This document shows, piece after piece, positions 54,356 through 62,332 of a DNA stretch of 64,000 nt. Source of the stretch: Natronolimnobius baerhuensis (GTDB taxonomy: Archaea > Halobacteriota > Halobacteria > Halobacteriales > Natrialbaceae); contig NZ_MWPH01000002.1 in NCBI RefSeq assembly GCF_002177135.1, positions 1,116,001 to 1,180,000 on the forward strand, given 5' to 3'. The translations under genes and the position numbers were made by a program. Position 1 is the stretch's first letter. Every line of letters begins with the position of its first letter. Below the pieces are notes generated by a model. It searched no databases and was not told the origin of the DNA. It saw only the letters and a program-made list of their open reading frames with translations.

Positions 54356-55003
54356 TTATTCATCACCGTATGATTCAATAACACTTGGATTGACTGTTAC
54401 CTTTCTACCTTCTTCAGTCACGGCTTCAAGGAACTCATTTAGGCTCTCTTCGGAGTCATCGATATACCAATAACCGCCGTCGAGTTCGTACTCAGTGTTA
54501 GAATAGTCTGTTTCCTTAATTAAATTCCTATCCTCATAGTCAACATCTATTTTCAGCATATTATTTTCTTCACTACGCCACGAGATACGTATATCTGATT
54601 CGTCTATTTTTTGGACATCTGTCTTGACTCCATTTTCACCTATTATCACATTTCTTTTCATGCCCTTTGGAGTGACTTTTATTGTTTCTCCGGCCCATGA
54701 GATTTCGTAGATTTGCTTGAAGCCATCCATCTCTTTTTCAATCGAAACAGAATTCCCCGAATATTCTTCGCCTATGTTCTTCCTTTCATTTTTTGCATCA
54801 TCTGTGGGCAAGTCATCGCCGTCGTCGGCAACGGGACCGATGTAATGCCACTCTCGACCTTCGCTTGGAGGAGCTACGAGATACCAGTACGGTCCGTGTC
54901 CATCGATTGGCTTATTGATTAATGACCCTCCACCAAATCCTTCTTTGTTTCTTATGTCGTCAGCTTTGCTTGCGGCTTGTGCAGTATTATATGCTTTTGC
55001 CAT
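54356..55003 (-). CDS. Provirus protein of unknown function
   Basis: A 215-residue soluble protein. Trp- and Tyr-rich segments in the middle (GPYWYLVAPPSEGREWHYIG) and a beta-rich latter part (IKVTPKGMKRNVIIGENGV). No family. TATA-like ttaatata lies about 30 bases before the ATG. Confidence 0.65.
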   Translation of the reverse strand: MAKAYNTAQAASKADDIRNKEGFGGGSLINKPIDGHGPYWYLVAPPSEGREWHYIGPVADDGDDLPTDDAKNERKNIGEEYSGNSVSIEKEMDGFKQIYEISWAGETIKVTPKGMKRNVIIGENGVKTDVQKIDESDIRISWRSEENNMLKIDVDYEDRNLIKETDYSNTEYELDGGYWYIDDSEESLNEFLEAVTEEGRKVTVNPSVIESYGDE

Positions 55004-55094
55004 ACATGTAGGTAAGAAACATAAGTATATTAATTTTGTTACTAATAGATAGTAATTTATCGTATTTGAGTTAGACTGGTTGAAACAAGAAGTG

Positions 55095-55304
55095 TTATTC
55101 GAACTGTGCTAACCATTCCAAGGTCGCCTGTGACCGAGCCCGCTTGCGATAACACGCTTCCAAGCGCCCGTTCGCAGATGTTTCCTTGATGCCCAACTCT
55201 TCGGCCACTTCACCTACGGAGAGGTCTTCTCCTTTGTATAATCGCCATGCTTCTTTCTGCTTTTCAGTTAAACCCGGTTCCGACCAGTTCTTTTCTCCAC
55301 CCAT
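55095..55304 (-). CDS. Helix-turn-helix protein, sigma-70 region 4-like
   Basis: A 69-residue protein whose sequence LTEKQKEAWRLYKGEDLSVG then EVAEELGIKETSANGRLEAC is a tetra-helical helix-turn-helix resembling region 4 of sigma factors or LuxR tails. It likely binds DNA and is a candidate for the factor that binds the shared operators nearby, though nothing proves that. Nearly abuts the gene at 55307 (upstream, same strand). Confidence 0.75.
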   Translation of the reverse strand: MGGEKNWSEPGLTEKQKEAWRLYKGEDLSVGEVAEELGIKETSANGRLEACYRKRARSQATLEWLAQFE

Positions 55305-55306
55305 GG

Positions 55307-55540
55307 TTACACCTCTCTCGTGTATTTATTTTCAAAGTCAGTATCATCCTTAACAAGACTCATTATTTCAAGATGATTCAGTTGCGTAGCTACTTTCCCT
55401 CGGATGAAATACGAATAATCTGCTGCATCGATTTCATCGAATTCGTCTTCATCTGGCAATTCATACGCCCACAAGGTCTCGCCGCTATTGTGTGTCGCCT
55501 CTACTTTACCATCGTCGCTGATTTCGATTATTACACTCAT
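55307..55540 (-). CDS. Small provirus protein
   Basis: A 77-residue acidic protein (SVIIEISDDGKVEATHNSGE, with a helix YFIRGKVATQLNHLEIMSLV). No family. ATG at 55540 preferred over GTG at 55552. The stop is two bases before the HTH gene start, implying co-transcription. Its leader is unusually structured. Confidence 0.6.
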   Translation of the reverse strand: MSVIIEISDDGKVEATHNSGETLWAYELPDEDEFDEIDAADYSYFIRGKVATQLNHLEIMSLVKDDTDFENKYTREV

Positions 55541-55550
55541 TTGTAGTTTC

Positions 55551-55614
55551 ACGGGCGTTAGCCCAAGGAGAGACAGGGGAATTTGATTCCCGGCATCACG
55601 CTGTCGCTGTCTCC
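55551..55614. promoter_or_regulatory. Nested hairpins between two provirus genes
   Basis: From left: GGGC-GTTA-GCCC (55553-55564); then a large stem GGAG(ag)ACAG at about 55568-55577 with CTGTCTCC at 55607-55614, which encloses a perfect GGGAAT-ttg-ATTCCC hairpin (55577-55591). It may be a terminator for the upstream gene or a structured leader of the downstream one. Confidence 0.6.
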
Positions 55615-55617
55615 TGA

Positions 55618-56058
55618 TTATTCGATTTGATAATGAATTGCAGCTAACCCACCAGTAGATGGATGTACTTGGATGGCTCCTCTACCGACTTTGTGCAAAC
55701 GGAGACCGTTTCCAACAAGATTGTCAATGAAGTCTTCAACTGCTTCCGGTTCGTGTTCGAACCACTCTTCCCAGTCTTCAGAACCTTCTGCGACCATTTC
55801 CACATCTTCGACTTCGATGGTTCCAACGTCAAACACAGTCCACTGGTTGTCAGCTATTTTCGCATATCCCCATTTTTCTCCGTCTGTGACGAGTGTGCGG
55901 TTGTATGCATTGTTATTGATTTGGTCGTGAGCTATTGCAACAAAATCCGTATCAGCATCTTCAACTGTATGATTTCGAGCGTTAAATTCAATTTCTTGTT
56001 TGTCCATAGTCTGTCCTTCTTCAAGTCCATCGTCCGTTTCTGTCTTGTTCTGAATCAT
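55618..56058 (-). CDS. Provirus protein under shared operator
   Basis: A 146-residue acidic protein (FNARNHTVEDADTDFVAIAH, then WGYAKIADNQWTVFDVGTIE, and GRGAIQVHPSTGGLAAIHYQ). No family is recognised. Its promoter carries the second copy of the repeat, and its transcript ends at or enters the hairpins after 55617. Confidence 0.62.
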   Translation of the reverse strand: MIQNKTETDDGLEEGQTMDKQEIEFNARNHTVEDADTDFVAIAHDQINNNAYNRTLVTDGEKWGYAKIADNQWTVFDVGTIEVEDVEMVAEGSEDWEEWFEHEPEAVEDFIDNLVGNGLRLHKVGRGAIQVHPSTGGLAAIHYQIE

Positions 56059-56072
56059 CGCATTTTAACAAA

Positions 56073-56121
56073 AGAGTGGGTAGAATAAAGCTGTTCCCCC
56101 CTTTAGGATAGGGGGTAGTAT
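56073..56121. promoter_or_regulatory. Shared promoter/operator block, copy 2
   Basis: See copy 1. Here the inverted repeat is nearly perfect: CCCCCCTTTAG at 56096-56106 region and ATAGGGGG at 56108-56115, and on the minus strand a TATA-like TTTATT lies between it and the ATG at 56058, about 30 bases before the start. So the repeat lies where a BRE-blocking or activating factor would bind. Confidence 0.75.
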
Positions 56122-56253
56122 TAGAATATAGTACTCTCAGAGAAAACAAAATCGTCTCTCTGTTGCTTGATTTTGAATAAAGTAAAAAGAAGCGTGTATT
56201 CTTTCGCCCGCACACTCGTTCATAATGCTCTCACTTCGGTCGGGCAAGAAGGT

Positions 56254-57117
56254 CTAAGTTAGGCCAAGTTCTTCATAAACAATCTCTCGTGTTACCTCTA
56301 TATCCTCTAGTTCCCATTCTTCAGCTAGTCTTAGCTCACTATGAATCGCATCTTCTGGAATAGGGAATATTCTAAAGGATTTTTTAAAACGAAAATTGCC
56401 ATCGTTTGATATGTGTGGGAATGCGTTCATCGAGAAGTAAGTGCCAGTAGAACGAGTGTTTATGAGCAACCGAGTTTGAAATGGTTTTGTTATTGTTATA
56501 ACCTTTTCTCCACTAATCACTTGTTTAACATCATCTGAGGAAAAATACATTTCAAGGTCTTCAATAGTCTCGTTCGAAAGATGCCCTCTTTCCGTTGTGA
56601 ACCCCATCTTACGACAATACCTCAGCCAATCAATTAGATTAGCAAATATTGTCTTGAGACGTTCTCGATGAGATTTGGGCCTGTCCATCTGAACAAGGTA
56701 TTTGATTTGTCTACAATCTCGTTGTGTGGCGTCAGAAATTCTTTCGTATCGTTTGTCAGAATGTTTCCTAATTTTCTCTTTATGATGGAACCAGCGCCGA
56801 TTCAAAAAATCAATAGAGTCTACAAGTTTCCCTCCTGCTTCGGGACTGCCTTTGAGGTCCTTGAGGTCTCCTAAACTAGAGTCAACAACATTGATTGTGT
56901 CCTCCAGTTTTGCTTGTGTTACTTCATCTTCTGGATACCACGCCCCTTCTATTCTGGATGCTGCTGCTTCTACACTGTCATACCATTCTTGTTTTTCTCG
57001 TTTTGATTGGCGGTTCATCTGCCAAGATGTAACTAGGAACGCCACTATTGCGGGCAGAAGAAGAGAACCAAGAACTAATTCTATCAGTTGCTCCTGTTCA
57101 ATAGGACCAATCACCAT
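56254..57117 (-). CDS. Membrane-anchored protein of unknown function
   Basis: A 287-residue protein with one N-terminal membrane helix (about 9-28; LIELVLGSLLLPAIVAFLVT) and a long helical, basic and Arg/Lys-rich cytoplasmic part (QRDCRQIKYLVQMDRPKSHR), ending in a beta-rich region. No known family. May be a membrane-tethered effector or part of superinfection control; this is speculation. Confidence 0.6.
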   Translation of the reverse strand: MVIGPIEQEQLIELVLGSLLLPAIVAFLVTSWQMNRQSKREKQEWYDSVEAAASRIEGAWYPEDEVTQAKLEDTINVVDSSLGDLKDLKGSPEAGGKLVDSIDFLNRRWFHHKEKIRKHSDKRYERISDATQRDCRQIKYLVQMDRPKSHRERLKTIFANLIDWLRYCRKMGFTTERGHLSNETIEDLEMYFSSDDVKQVISGEKVITITKPFQTRLLINTRSTGTYFSMNAFPHISNDGNFRFKKSFRIFPIPEDAIHSELRLAEEWELEDIEVTREIVYEELGLT

Positions 57118-57182
57118 TAGTCTCTCAATTTTGATTGAACCATCATAAGGGCTACTGAGGTCTTGCAGTCCGGAGAAGAAAA

Positions 57183-57422
57183 TCAGTCGAGGATTCCGAA
57201 TTTAATTAAAATCATTATGCACACGACTACTATGGTACCTATTATCGACCACAGTCCGTACGCCTCTGTCGTGAATAGTGGGTCGTATTCCAACGGCAGG
57301 TATCCAGTAGCACCGATTATACCGGATAAAACCATGCCGACGATGCCACCGACAAACGGAATTAGAAGTACTATAGCTACCCATTTTAGTAATTTTAATA
57401 TCATGTATACATAACTACACAA
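57183..57422 (-). CDS. Two-helix membrane protein
   Basis: A 79-residue protein with a glycine-rich first helix pair (VGGIVGMVLSGIIGATGYLP) and a second hydrophobic part (GLWSIIGTIVVVCIMILIKF). Unknown function; 65 bases downstream of the gene at 56254 start region, same strand. Confidence 0.55.
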   Translation of the reverse strand: MCSYVYMILKLLKWVAIVLLIPFVGGIVGMVLSGIIGATGYLPLEYDPLFTTEAYGLWSIIGTIVVVCIMILIKFGILD

Positions 57423-57463
57423 TCCGCTAGTAAAGGGTTTTCCCGGACACGATATAGATATAT

Positions 57464-57733
57464 TTAGACTTGCTTAGTCAAGTCAAATCGTAGTAGAACG
57501 CCGTCCTGAGTCGTGTCTAACCAAATAATTGGCGGATGCTCATCTCCAGAAATACGAAAACCAAGGTCTGCCGAAAATCGAAGTGTAACCTTGCCCTCGT
57601 CCTCATTTATGTGGTCTATAGTGCATGTTGGATTAGTGGAGATTATCGATGTGATGTAGTCCACTGATTTTTCAGTCACTCGTGGCGGGTCAACTAGCTC
57701 ACGAAGGTCGTCACGGTCGTCAGGCATGCACAT
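57464..57733 (-). CDS. Small provirus protein
   Basis: An 89-residue acidic protein with likely beta strands at KVTLRFSADLGFRISG and DGVLLRFDLTKQV. No family. Its ends lie close to the membrane protein gene and it may belong to the same unit. Confidence 0.55.
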   Translation of the reverse strand: MCMPDDRDDLRELVDPPRVTEKSVDYITSIISTNPTCTIDHINEDEGKVTLRFSADLGFRISGDEHPPIIWLDTTQDGVLLRFDLTKQV

Positions 57734-57872
57734 GTATATTCTTCTACGGTACCTTATACGGCTGATTATATTACACTATCCTGTGTACAAGTAAAAATCA
57801 GGCGTGGTTTCTCGGTTCTGAACTGTAACAGATGGGGGTTTTCGGTCTTAGAATGTTACTTAGACCACTATA

Positions 57873-58319
57873 TCAAATCGGAGGTCCATCATACCCATCC
57901 ATTGTACCATATATTTTATCTTCATAATTTCCAACATGTCCGTCATCATTGTACGTTTCTGCCCAGTCTCGCTCTACGTACCAGTCTAACACATTATCCC
58001 CGTTTACAGTTGCATCTGAATTTAACTGACGGACATTCCACCCGTCGTCAATCAATGATGCAAATATTATCGATATCGATGATGCAGCTAGCGCAGCATC
58101 GTCTTGATTACCGTCGTCATATACTAAGTCCACATCTGAATCCGTCGTTGTTACCGACGTGACTTCTAATGCTTCATCAATAACTGAAACTGCTTCTTCG
58201 AATTCTCCAACATACTCTCCATCACCCGGATTATAATCTTCATCACTGGAACTAGCGCAGCCAGCGAGACCGACAACACCGAATCCACCCACCATAGACA
58301 GCATCTTTCGTCTGTTCAT
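57873..58319 (-). CDS. Tat lipoprotein of the provirus
   Basis: A 148-residue lipoprotein: twin arginine NRRKMLSMVGGFG and lipobox L-A-G-C (Cys at about 21), then an acidic mature domain (SSDEDYNPGDGEYVGEFEEA). It would be exported folded and lipid-anchored on the cell surface. In proviruses such proteins may alter the host surface or exclude related viruses, which is inference. Confidence 0.75.
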   Translation of the reverse strand: MNRRKMLSMVGGFGVVGLAGCASSSDEDYNPGDGEYVGEFEEAVSVIDEALEVTSVTTTDSDVDLVYDDGNQDDAALAASSISIIFASLIDDGWNVRQLNSDATVNGDNVLDWYVERDWAETYNDDGHVGNYEDKIYGTMDGYDGPPI

Positions 58320-58575
58320 AGTCTGACCTACACATGAGTGTCATATCAAACTACCTTTATCTCTGTGGTTATTCTCTTCTCGTCGCACGATTACGCACGT
58401 ATAATTCACGCATGTCCGTTTCGTAGATTTCTTCGAAACATAGTGTCCGAACATGGTTTAGTAATCGATAGACAGCAGTGATGTGGACACCGGACAGGCG
58501 GCGACCAGCCCCACCAAAGACGGGCGCACACGCTACGTACGTGCGTATAGAAGCAAGGGAAACAAAAATCCGAAA
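58320..58575. other. Gap between lipoprotein and late block
   Basis: A 256-base gap between the end of the NTPase gene and the lipoprotein start. It has a palindrome-like ctacgtacgtgcgta near 58533-58547 and GC-richer sequence from 58480 on. It likely includes the terminator of the late operon and the lipoprotein promoter. No gene is seen. Confidence 0.45.
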
Positions 58576-59706
58576 TCAGGCAAGACCAAGGTTCTGAAGC
58601 TTGTTCTCATGCTTGTTCTTTGCCCTTCTGACGGTCTTGTCGGAAACCCCGTACACGTCCCCTATCTCGGTCTGAGTCATGTCCGTGGTAACATCCAGAA
58701 TCGCCATCATCTCCCTCTCATGCTGGTTTTTCAGTTCCTCAAGGTCTTCCCATGTTGGTAAGTCGTCTTCATCATCGTCGCCTTCATCAAATTTGAAGTC
58801 TCCTTCATCCCATGTATCCCAGTCTAAGCTTGTCTCTGGAACTTTCGAGAGTTTCATCTTCCGTCCTATCCCCTGACGGTCTTTCACGTCGCCCCAGAAC
58901 ACGGCTGTCGTCTGGGACTGCTTCTCCACGAAAGTCGTACACAGCGCCCGCAGAGAAGCGTCTATGTCCTTTCCATCCTGCCCTATGAGAATCATATTCG
59001 CCTTTGCCTTCCGAGCGAGTTTGAGAACCTTCGCAAGAGCCTTAGCTTTCCATTGGTCCGACCCAGTTCCAGTAAAAATCTGGGCGGCTTCATCAATCAA
59101 CATCAACATCTCATCCACGTCTTCGCCAGCCTGAACACGTTCACGGCGGTCTTCCAGTAGGTCGACAAGGCGACTGTATTCCTCAATCTCTTCATCAACC
59201 GTGTCAGACGTAATGTTCGCCGCTCTGTAGATGTTCTCCTCGCCGTAGATGGACTCGAAGACCTCGAACAAGAGCATAGCGAAGTTTGACTTCCCGGAGC
59301 CCATGTCCCCGTAGATATAGCCGATAAACACGGGGGTGTTCTCTATCATTTTCATAAGCTCCATCAGGACCTGCATCCCGCTCACGTCCTTCTGATAGCC
59401 CACCAAGCCAGAGAAGAAATTGAGCGTCTTAATATTGCCCGAGAAAAGGGCTTCCGTCCCTGTCTCTGTGGACCACTTAGCTACGATGTTCTTGCAGTAT
59501 TCAGTGTCCTCGAACCGTGCGGGCATATCCATGTCGTAATCATCCGGGTCGTAATCACGGGCCATATCGTGTAGATGGGCTCGAACCCTCGGATTAGCGA
59601 TTTTTCCTGTCCACGGATGGAGTTCAGGTTCGTCCTCTTGATTCGGCAGGTTTCCGTCGATAAACTCCTTAAATTCGGCTTCAGGAGCGTGTTGTTCGGC
59701 GCTCAT
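58576..59706 (-). CDS. VP8-like packaging/assembly NTPase
   Basis: A 376-residue P-loop NTPase: Walker A GDMGSGKS (G133-S140) and Walker B MLMLIDEAAQI (D205-E206), with a sensor strand NMILIGQDGKD. These are features of the FtsK/HerA/Zot-like ATPases found in pleolipoviruses as VP8. The last 45 residues hold a helix-turn-helix (MTQTEIGDVYGVSDKTVRRA). Start overlaps the preceding gene as ATGA. Probably last in the late operon. Confidence 0.85.
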   Translation of the reverse strand: MSAEQHAPEAEFKEFIDGNLPNQEDEPELHPWTGKIANPRVRAHLHDMARDYDPDDYDMDMPARFEDTEYCKNIVAKWSTETGTEALFSGNIKTLNFFSGLVGYQKDVSGMQVLMELMKMIENTPVFIGYIYGDMGSGKSNFAMLLFEVFESIYGEENIYRAANITSDTVDEEIEEYSRLVDLLEDRRERVQAGEDVDEMLMLIDEAAQIFTGTGSDQWKAKALAKVLKLARKAKANMILIGQDGKDIDASLRALCTTFVEKQSQTTAVFWGDVKDRQGIGRKMKLSKVPETSLDWDTWDEGDFKFDEGDDDEDDLPTWEDLEELKNQHEREMMAILDVTTDMTQTEIGDVYGVSDKTVRRAKNKHENKLQNLGLA

Positions 59707-60596
59707 TGGTCTTCACCTCCATCTGTTGGTAAGCTGTCTCCGCCGTCAGAGCCATCTCCAGTAGAGTCAGAATCAGTGTTCTGCTGTTCGAAGACCTCGG
59801 AGACAGACCCATCTCCATCGTACTCGTCGTCTCCAGCAGTTGTTTCTAAATAATCTTCTAGGGGGCTGTTAGGCATCTCTCCATCAGCTCTAGTTGAATA
59901 CTCGGCGTCCTTGACCAACTGCTTCTTCTCTCGCATAGCGTCTTCTTGAGCCCGTCTGTGACGTGTGGAGATGTCTTCATATGCTGCATCGACTTCTTCC
60001 CCGAAAGTCGATATAATGTCGGTCACAGCGAATTTGAACGTACGTATCTGAGACGGGCTATAATCGGCTAAGTAAGCGGATTTAGCTACATTCGTCTCAG
60101 GGTCATATTCAGTCGCTTCCCATCCGTGTCCACGCTTCCATGGCACCCTATGGAGACCATCTTTACCGATTTCTTCACCGGTCTCGTGGTGGATTACAGT
60201 TAGGTCAGCCCACGTTTCTTCAGCTAATTTCCAAAGCCCAGTTTCGCCCGTCACGGGGTCTTTACCTTCTATTTTTTCACCAGCAGATTTGACTATATAT
60301 GCACCCAAGACGATAGCTGGTGGGCCAAATATAGAAAATGCGACAAAGTATATAAATGGATAATCTGGGTGGAGACCATCTAATCCGAACCATGCGAAAA
60401 TACCCCAGTCAAACACATCAAAGCCGATTATCTGTAGTCCACTAGCTAACCAGAATACGATTAATGTAATAAATGGACCAACACCAACAGCCCACAGTCC
60501 CATCGATTTCATAGCCGATACGACAGGGTATCCTCGGTGTTGTAAAACACCGAGAACGATGGCGACAACCGTGAAGAAAGTTATGTACAGCATCAT
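59703..60596 (-). CDS. Membrane protein of the late block (ORF7-like)
   Basis: A 297-residue protein: three membrane helices in about 1-110, then a cytoplasmic part (WADLTVIHHETGEEIGKDGL, a domain of alpha/beta type) and an Asp/Ser/Gly-rich C-terminus. It lies between the 185-residue membrane protein and the NTPase, in the position of ORF7 of pleolipoviruses. Overlaps the NTPase start by four bases. Confidence 0.72.
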   Translation of the reverse strand: MMLYITFFTVVAIVLGVLQHRGYPVVSAMKSMGLWAVGVGPFITLIVFWLASGLQIIGFDVFDWGIFAWFGLDGLHPDYPFIYFVAFSIFGPPAIVLGAYIVKSAGEKIEGKDPVTGETGLWKLAEETWADLTVIHHETGEEIGKDGLHRVPWKRGHGWEATEYDPETNVAKSAYLADYSPSQIRTFKFAVTDIISTFGEEVDAAYEDISTRHRRAQEDAMREKKQLVKDAEYSTRADGEMPNSPLEDYLETTAGDDEYDGDGSVSEVFEQQNTDSDSTGDGSDGGDSLPTDGGEDQ

Positions 60597-60597
60597 A

Positions 60598-61155
60598 TTA
60601 TTTCATCCTCGTTACGGAGTTTTTGCGGATTTTTCGAATAGCCAATGCACCTGCTCCAGCTACAGTGAAAATAACAATTCCAGTCATCATGATTCCGGCC
60701 AGAGACCGGTCTTCTTCTGTCTCAGTCTGGATATCAGCGCCATCGTAATCGGACGCCTGATACCGCTCTCCATCGACAGTAATCGTCGCTACTGGATGCT
60801 CTCGAACGTCGATAGTAACCGTGTTACGACCCTCTTCAAGATACAAGGACTGGACAGGTGGAAGCGGCCCAGAATCCGTCACACCGTCGTCTGTGTACGT
60901 TCCAGACACTTCGTCATCAGCGTCAATAACTACCTCTAACGCCCCCTCTTCGGTCTCGTAGTAATCCACGATACGAACATCATCTGTCATCGCATGTGTG
61001 TACTCTGCGCCCTCATCTACGTCCTCGACCTCGGAGTCATCGTCGGAATCAATAGGCGGTGGTGGTGTTTCATCGGCTACTGCGACGTTTGCGAACAACG
61101 CCAGCAGCGCAAGGCTTATTCCCATAATCAGAACTATTCGTTTCGCATTAGACAT
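60598..61155 (-). CDS. Exported membrane protein of the late block (ORF6-like)
   Basis: A 185-residue protein: signal peptide (about 1-27; VLIMGISLALLALFANVAVA), an outer domain with beta strands (VRIVDYYETEEGALEVVIDA, then TVTIDVREHPVATITVDG), and a C-terminal membrane anchor (about 155-175). It is separated by one base from the next gene. By order it corresponds to pleolipovirus ORF6. Confidence 0.72.
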   Translation of the reverse strand: MSNAKRIVLIMGISLALLALFANVAVADETPPPPIDSDDDSEVEDVDEGAEYTHAMTDDVRIVDYYETEEGALEVVIDADDEVSGTYTDDGVTDSGPLPPVQSLYLEEGRNTVTIDVREHPVATITVDGERYQASDYDGADIQTETEEDRSLAGIMMTGIVIFTVAGAGALAIRKIRKNSVTRMK

Positions 61156-61215
61156 ACAATAATAAATAGAGTTTCTAAGAACTAAGATGCAACGACGAAA
61201 CGGGTGTAAAATGCC

Positions 61216-62274
61216 CTAATTGGCAGCTTTAGCTAGGATAGCTAAGAATACGAATAACATTGCTACCATCCCACCACCAATCATAATTTGTTCATCGTTG
61301 AGACCGTCATCAACGTCACCTCCACCACCACCGCCGCCATTAGAATCATCTACGTCGATACTGGCTGTTACTTCGTTCCCGTGCCCATCGTCCATAATTA
61401 TGACTTCTGAATCTTCTCCAGAAATAAATTCAGTGTCACCATCCATGGTATATACTTCTGCATAATAGCCTTCATCGACCGTCATAGACACTGAACCATC
61501 ATAATCTATATCTGACGGCGCTAAATCATCATCGCCAGACATAGAGTCAGGAACTACTTGCTTTAGGACTTCAGATTCATAGACATTATTAAACTCTTCA
61601 TCAGGGTCATAATCTTCCCACACATCGATAGCTACTGCGTATGTACTATCGATTTCAGTGTTATCGATTTCAGGCGGTTCAGAATCCACATAATCTAGCG
61701 TAATAGTGACATCATGTGGAACCGGTTGTATCTCAGAATCATCATCGAACGACACGACATGGCTCTGCCCTGATGTGGTATCTGTTACTTCATACTCATC
61801 TGAATCTGAAATGTCGAAAACATCCTTATCGGGGTGTTCCGCATTTATATTGTATGTGCCTGTAAGTAAGTTTATAGTGTACTCACCTTCAGAATCAGTC
61901 GTTTCTGTGAATTTATCGCCCGAGTCTACATCTGTATATATGACATCTAAATCAGATACTGGGTCGTCATCTAAATCAGTGACCGTCACATCTATCGATG
62001 GAATCATATCATATCCTTCACCATATCCATCGATATAGGCATTCTCGTACTCATCTATAAACTCATCTGCGTCAGGGTCTGGTTCAGGGTCTGGGTTATG
62101 TTCTAATCCTTCGACTGCATCCATCTGACCATCCTCTACACCATCCTCGAAACCGGCTATTTCAGCGTCTTCATATGAGTCATATGCCGCTACAGTGCCT
62201 ATACCTGCGAAAATCACGGACGTGACCATGGCGATAGCCATGAAACACGTTGCTATTTTACGTGTATTTAACAT
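61216..62274 (-). CDS. Surface protein with carboxypeptidase-regulatory-like domain
   Basis: A 352-residue exported protein: signal peptide (about 1-30), an acidic region, a beta-sandwich domain at about 90-165 (DVTVTDLDDDPVSDLDVIYT, then EGEYTINLLTGTYNINAEHP) like the CarboxypepD_reg fold, a glycine-rich hinge near 312-320, and a C-terminal membrane helix (330-350). So it is anchored outside, probably a second virion surface protein. It intervenes between the spike-like and ORF6-like genes. Confidence 0.72.
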   Translation of the reverse strand: MLNTRKIATCFMAIAMVTSVIFAGIGTVAAYDSYEDAEIAGFEDGVEDGQMDAVEGLEHNPDPEPDPDADEFIDEYENAYIDGYGEGYDMIPSIDVTVTDLDDDPVSDLDVIYTDVDSGDKFTETTDSEGEYTINLLTGTYNINAEHPDKDVFDISDSDEYEVTDTTSGQSHVVSFDDDSEIQPVPHDVTITLDYVDSEPPEIDNTEIDSTYAVAIDVWEDYDPDEEFNNVYESEVLKQVVPDSMSGDDDLAPSDIDYDGSVSMTVDEGYYAEVYTMDGDTEFISGEDSEVIIMDDGHGNEVTASIDVDDSNGGGGGGGDVDDGLNDEQIMIGGGMVAMLFVFLAILAKAAN

Positions 62275-62332
62275 ACATTATTATATAGTATCTGAAAGAA
62301 TAAACTTCTGTGGGCGATTAGGTTTAGAACGG

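Noticed and set aside
58483-58761. Plus-strand open frame of 92 codons near the NTPase gene end
   Set aside because: It overlaps the NTPase coding region antisense and has no recognisable start signal.
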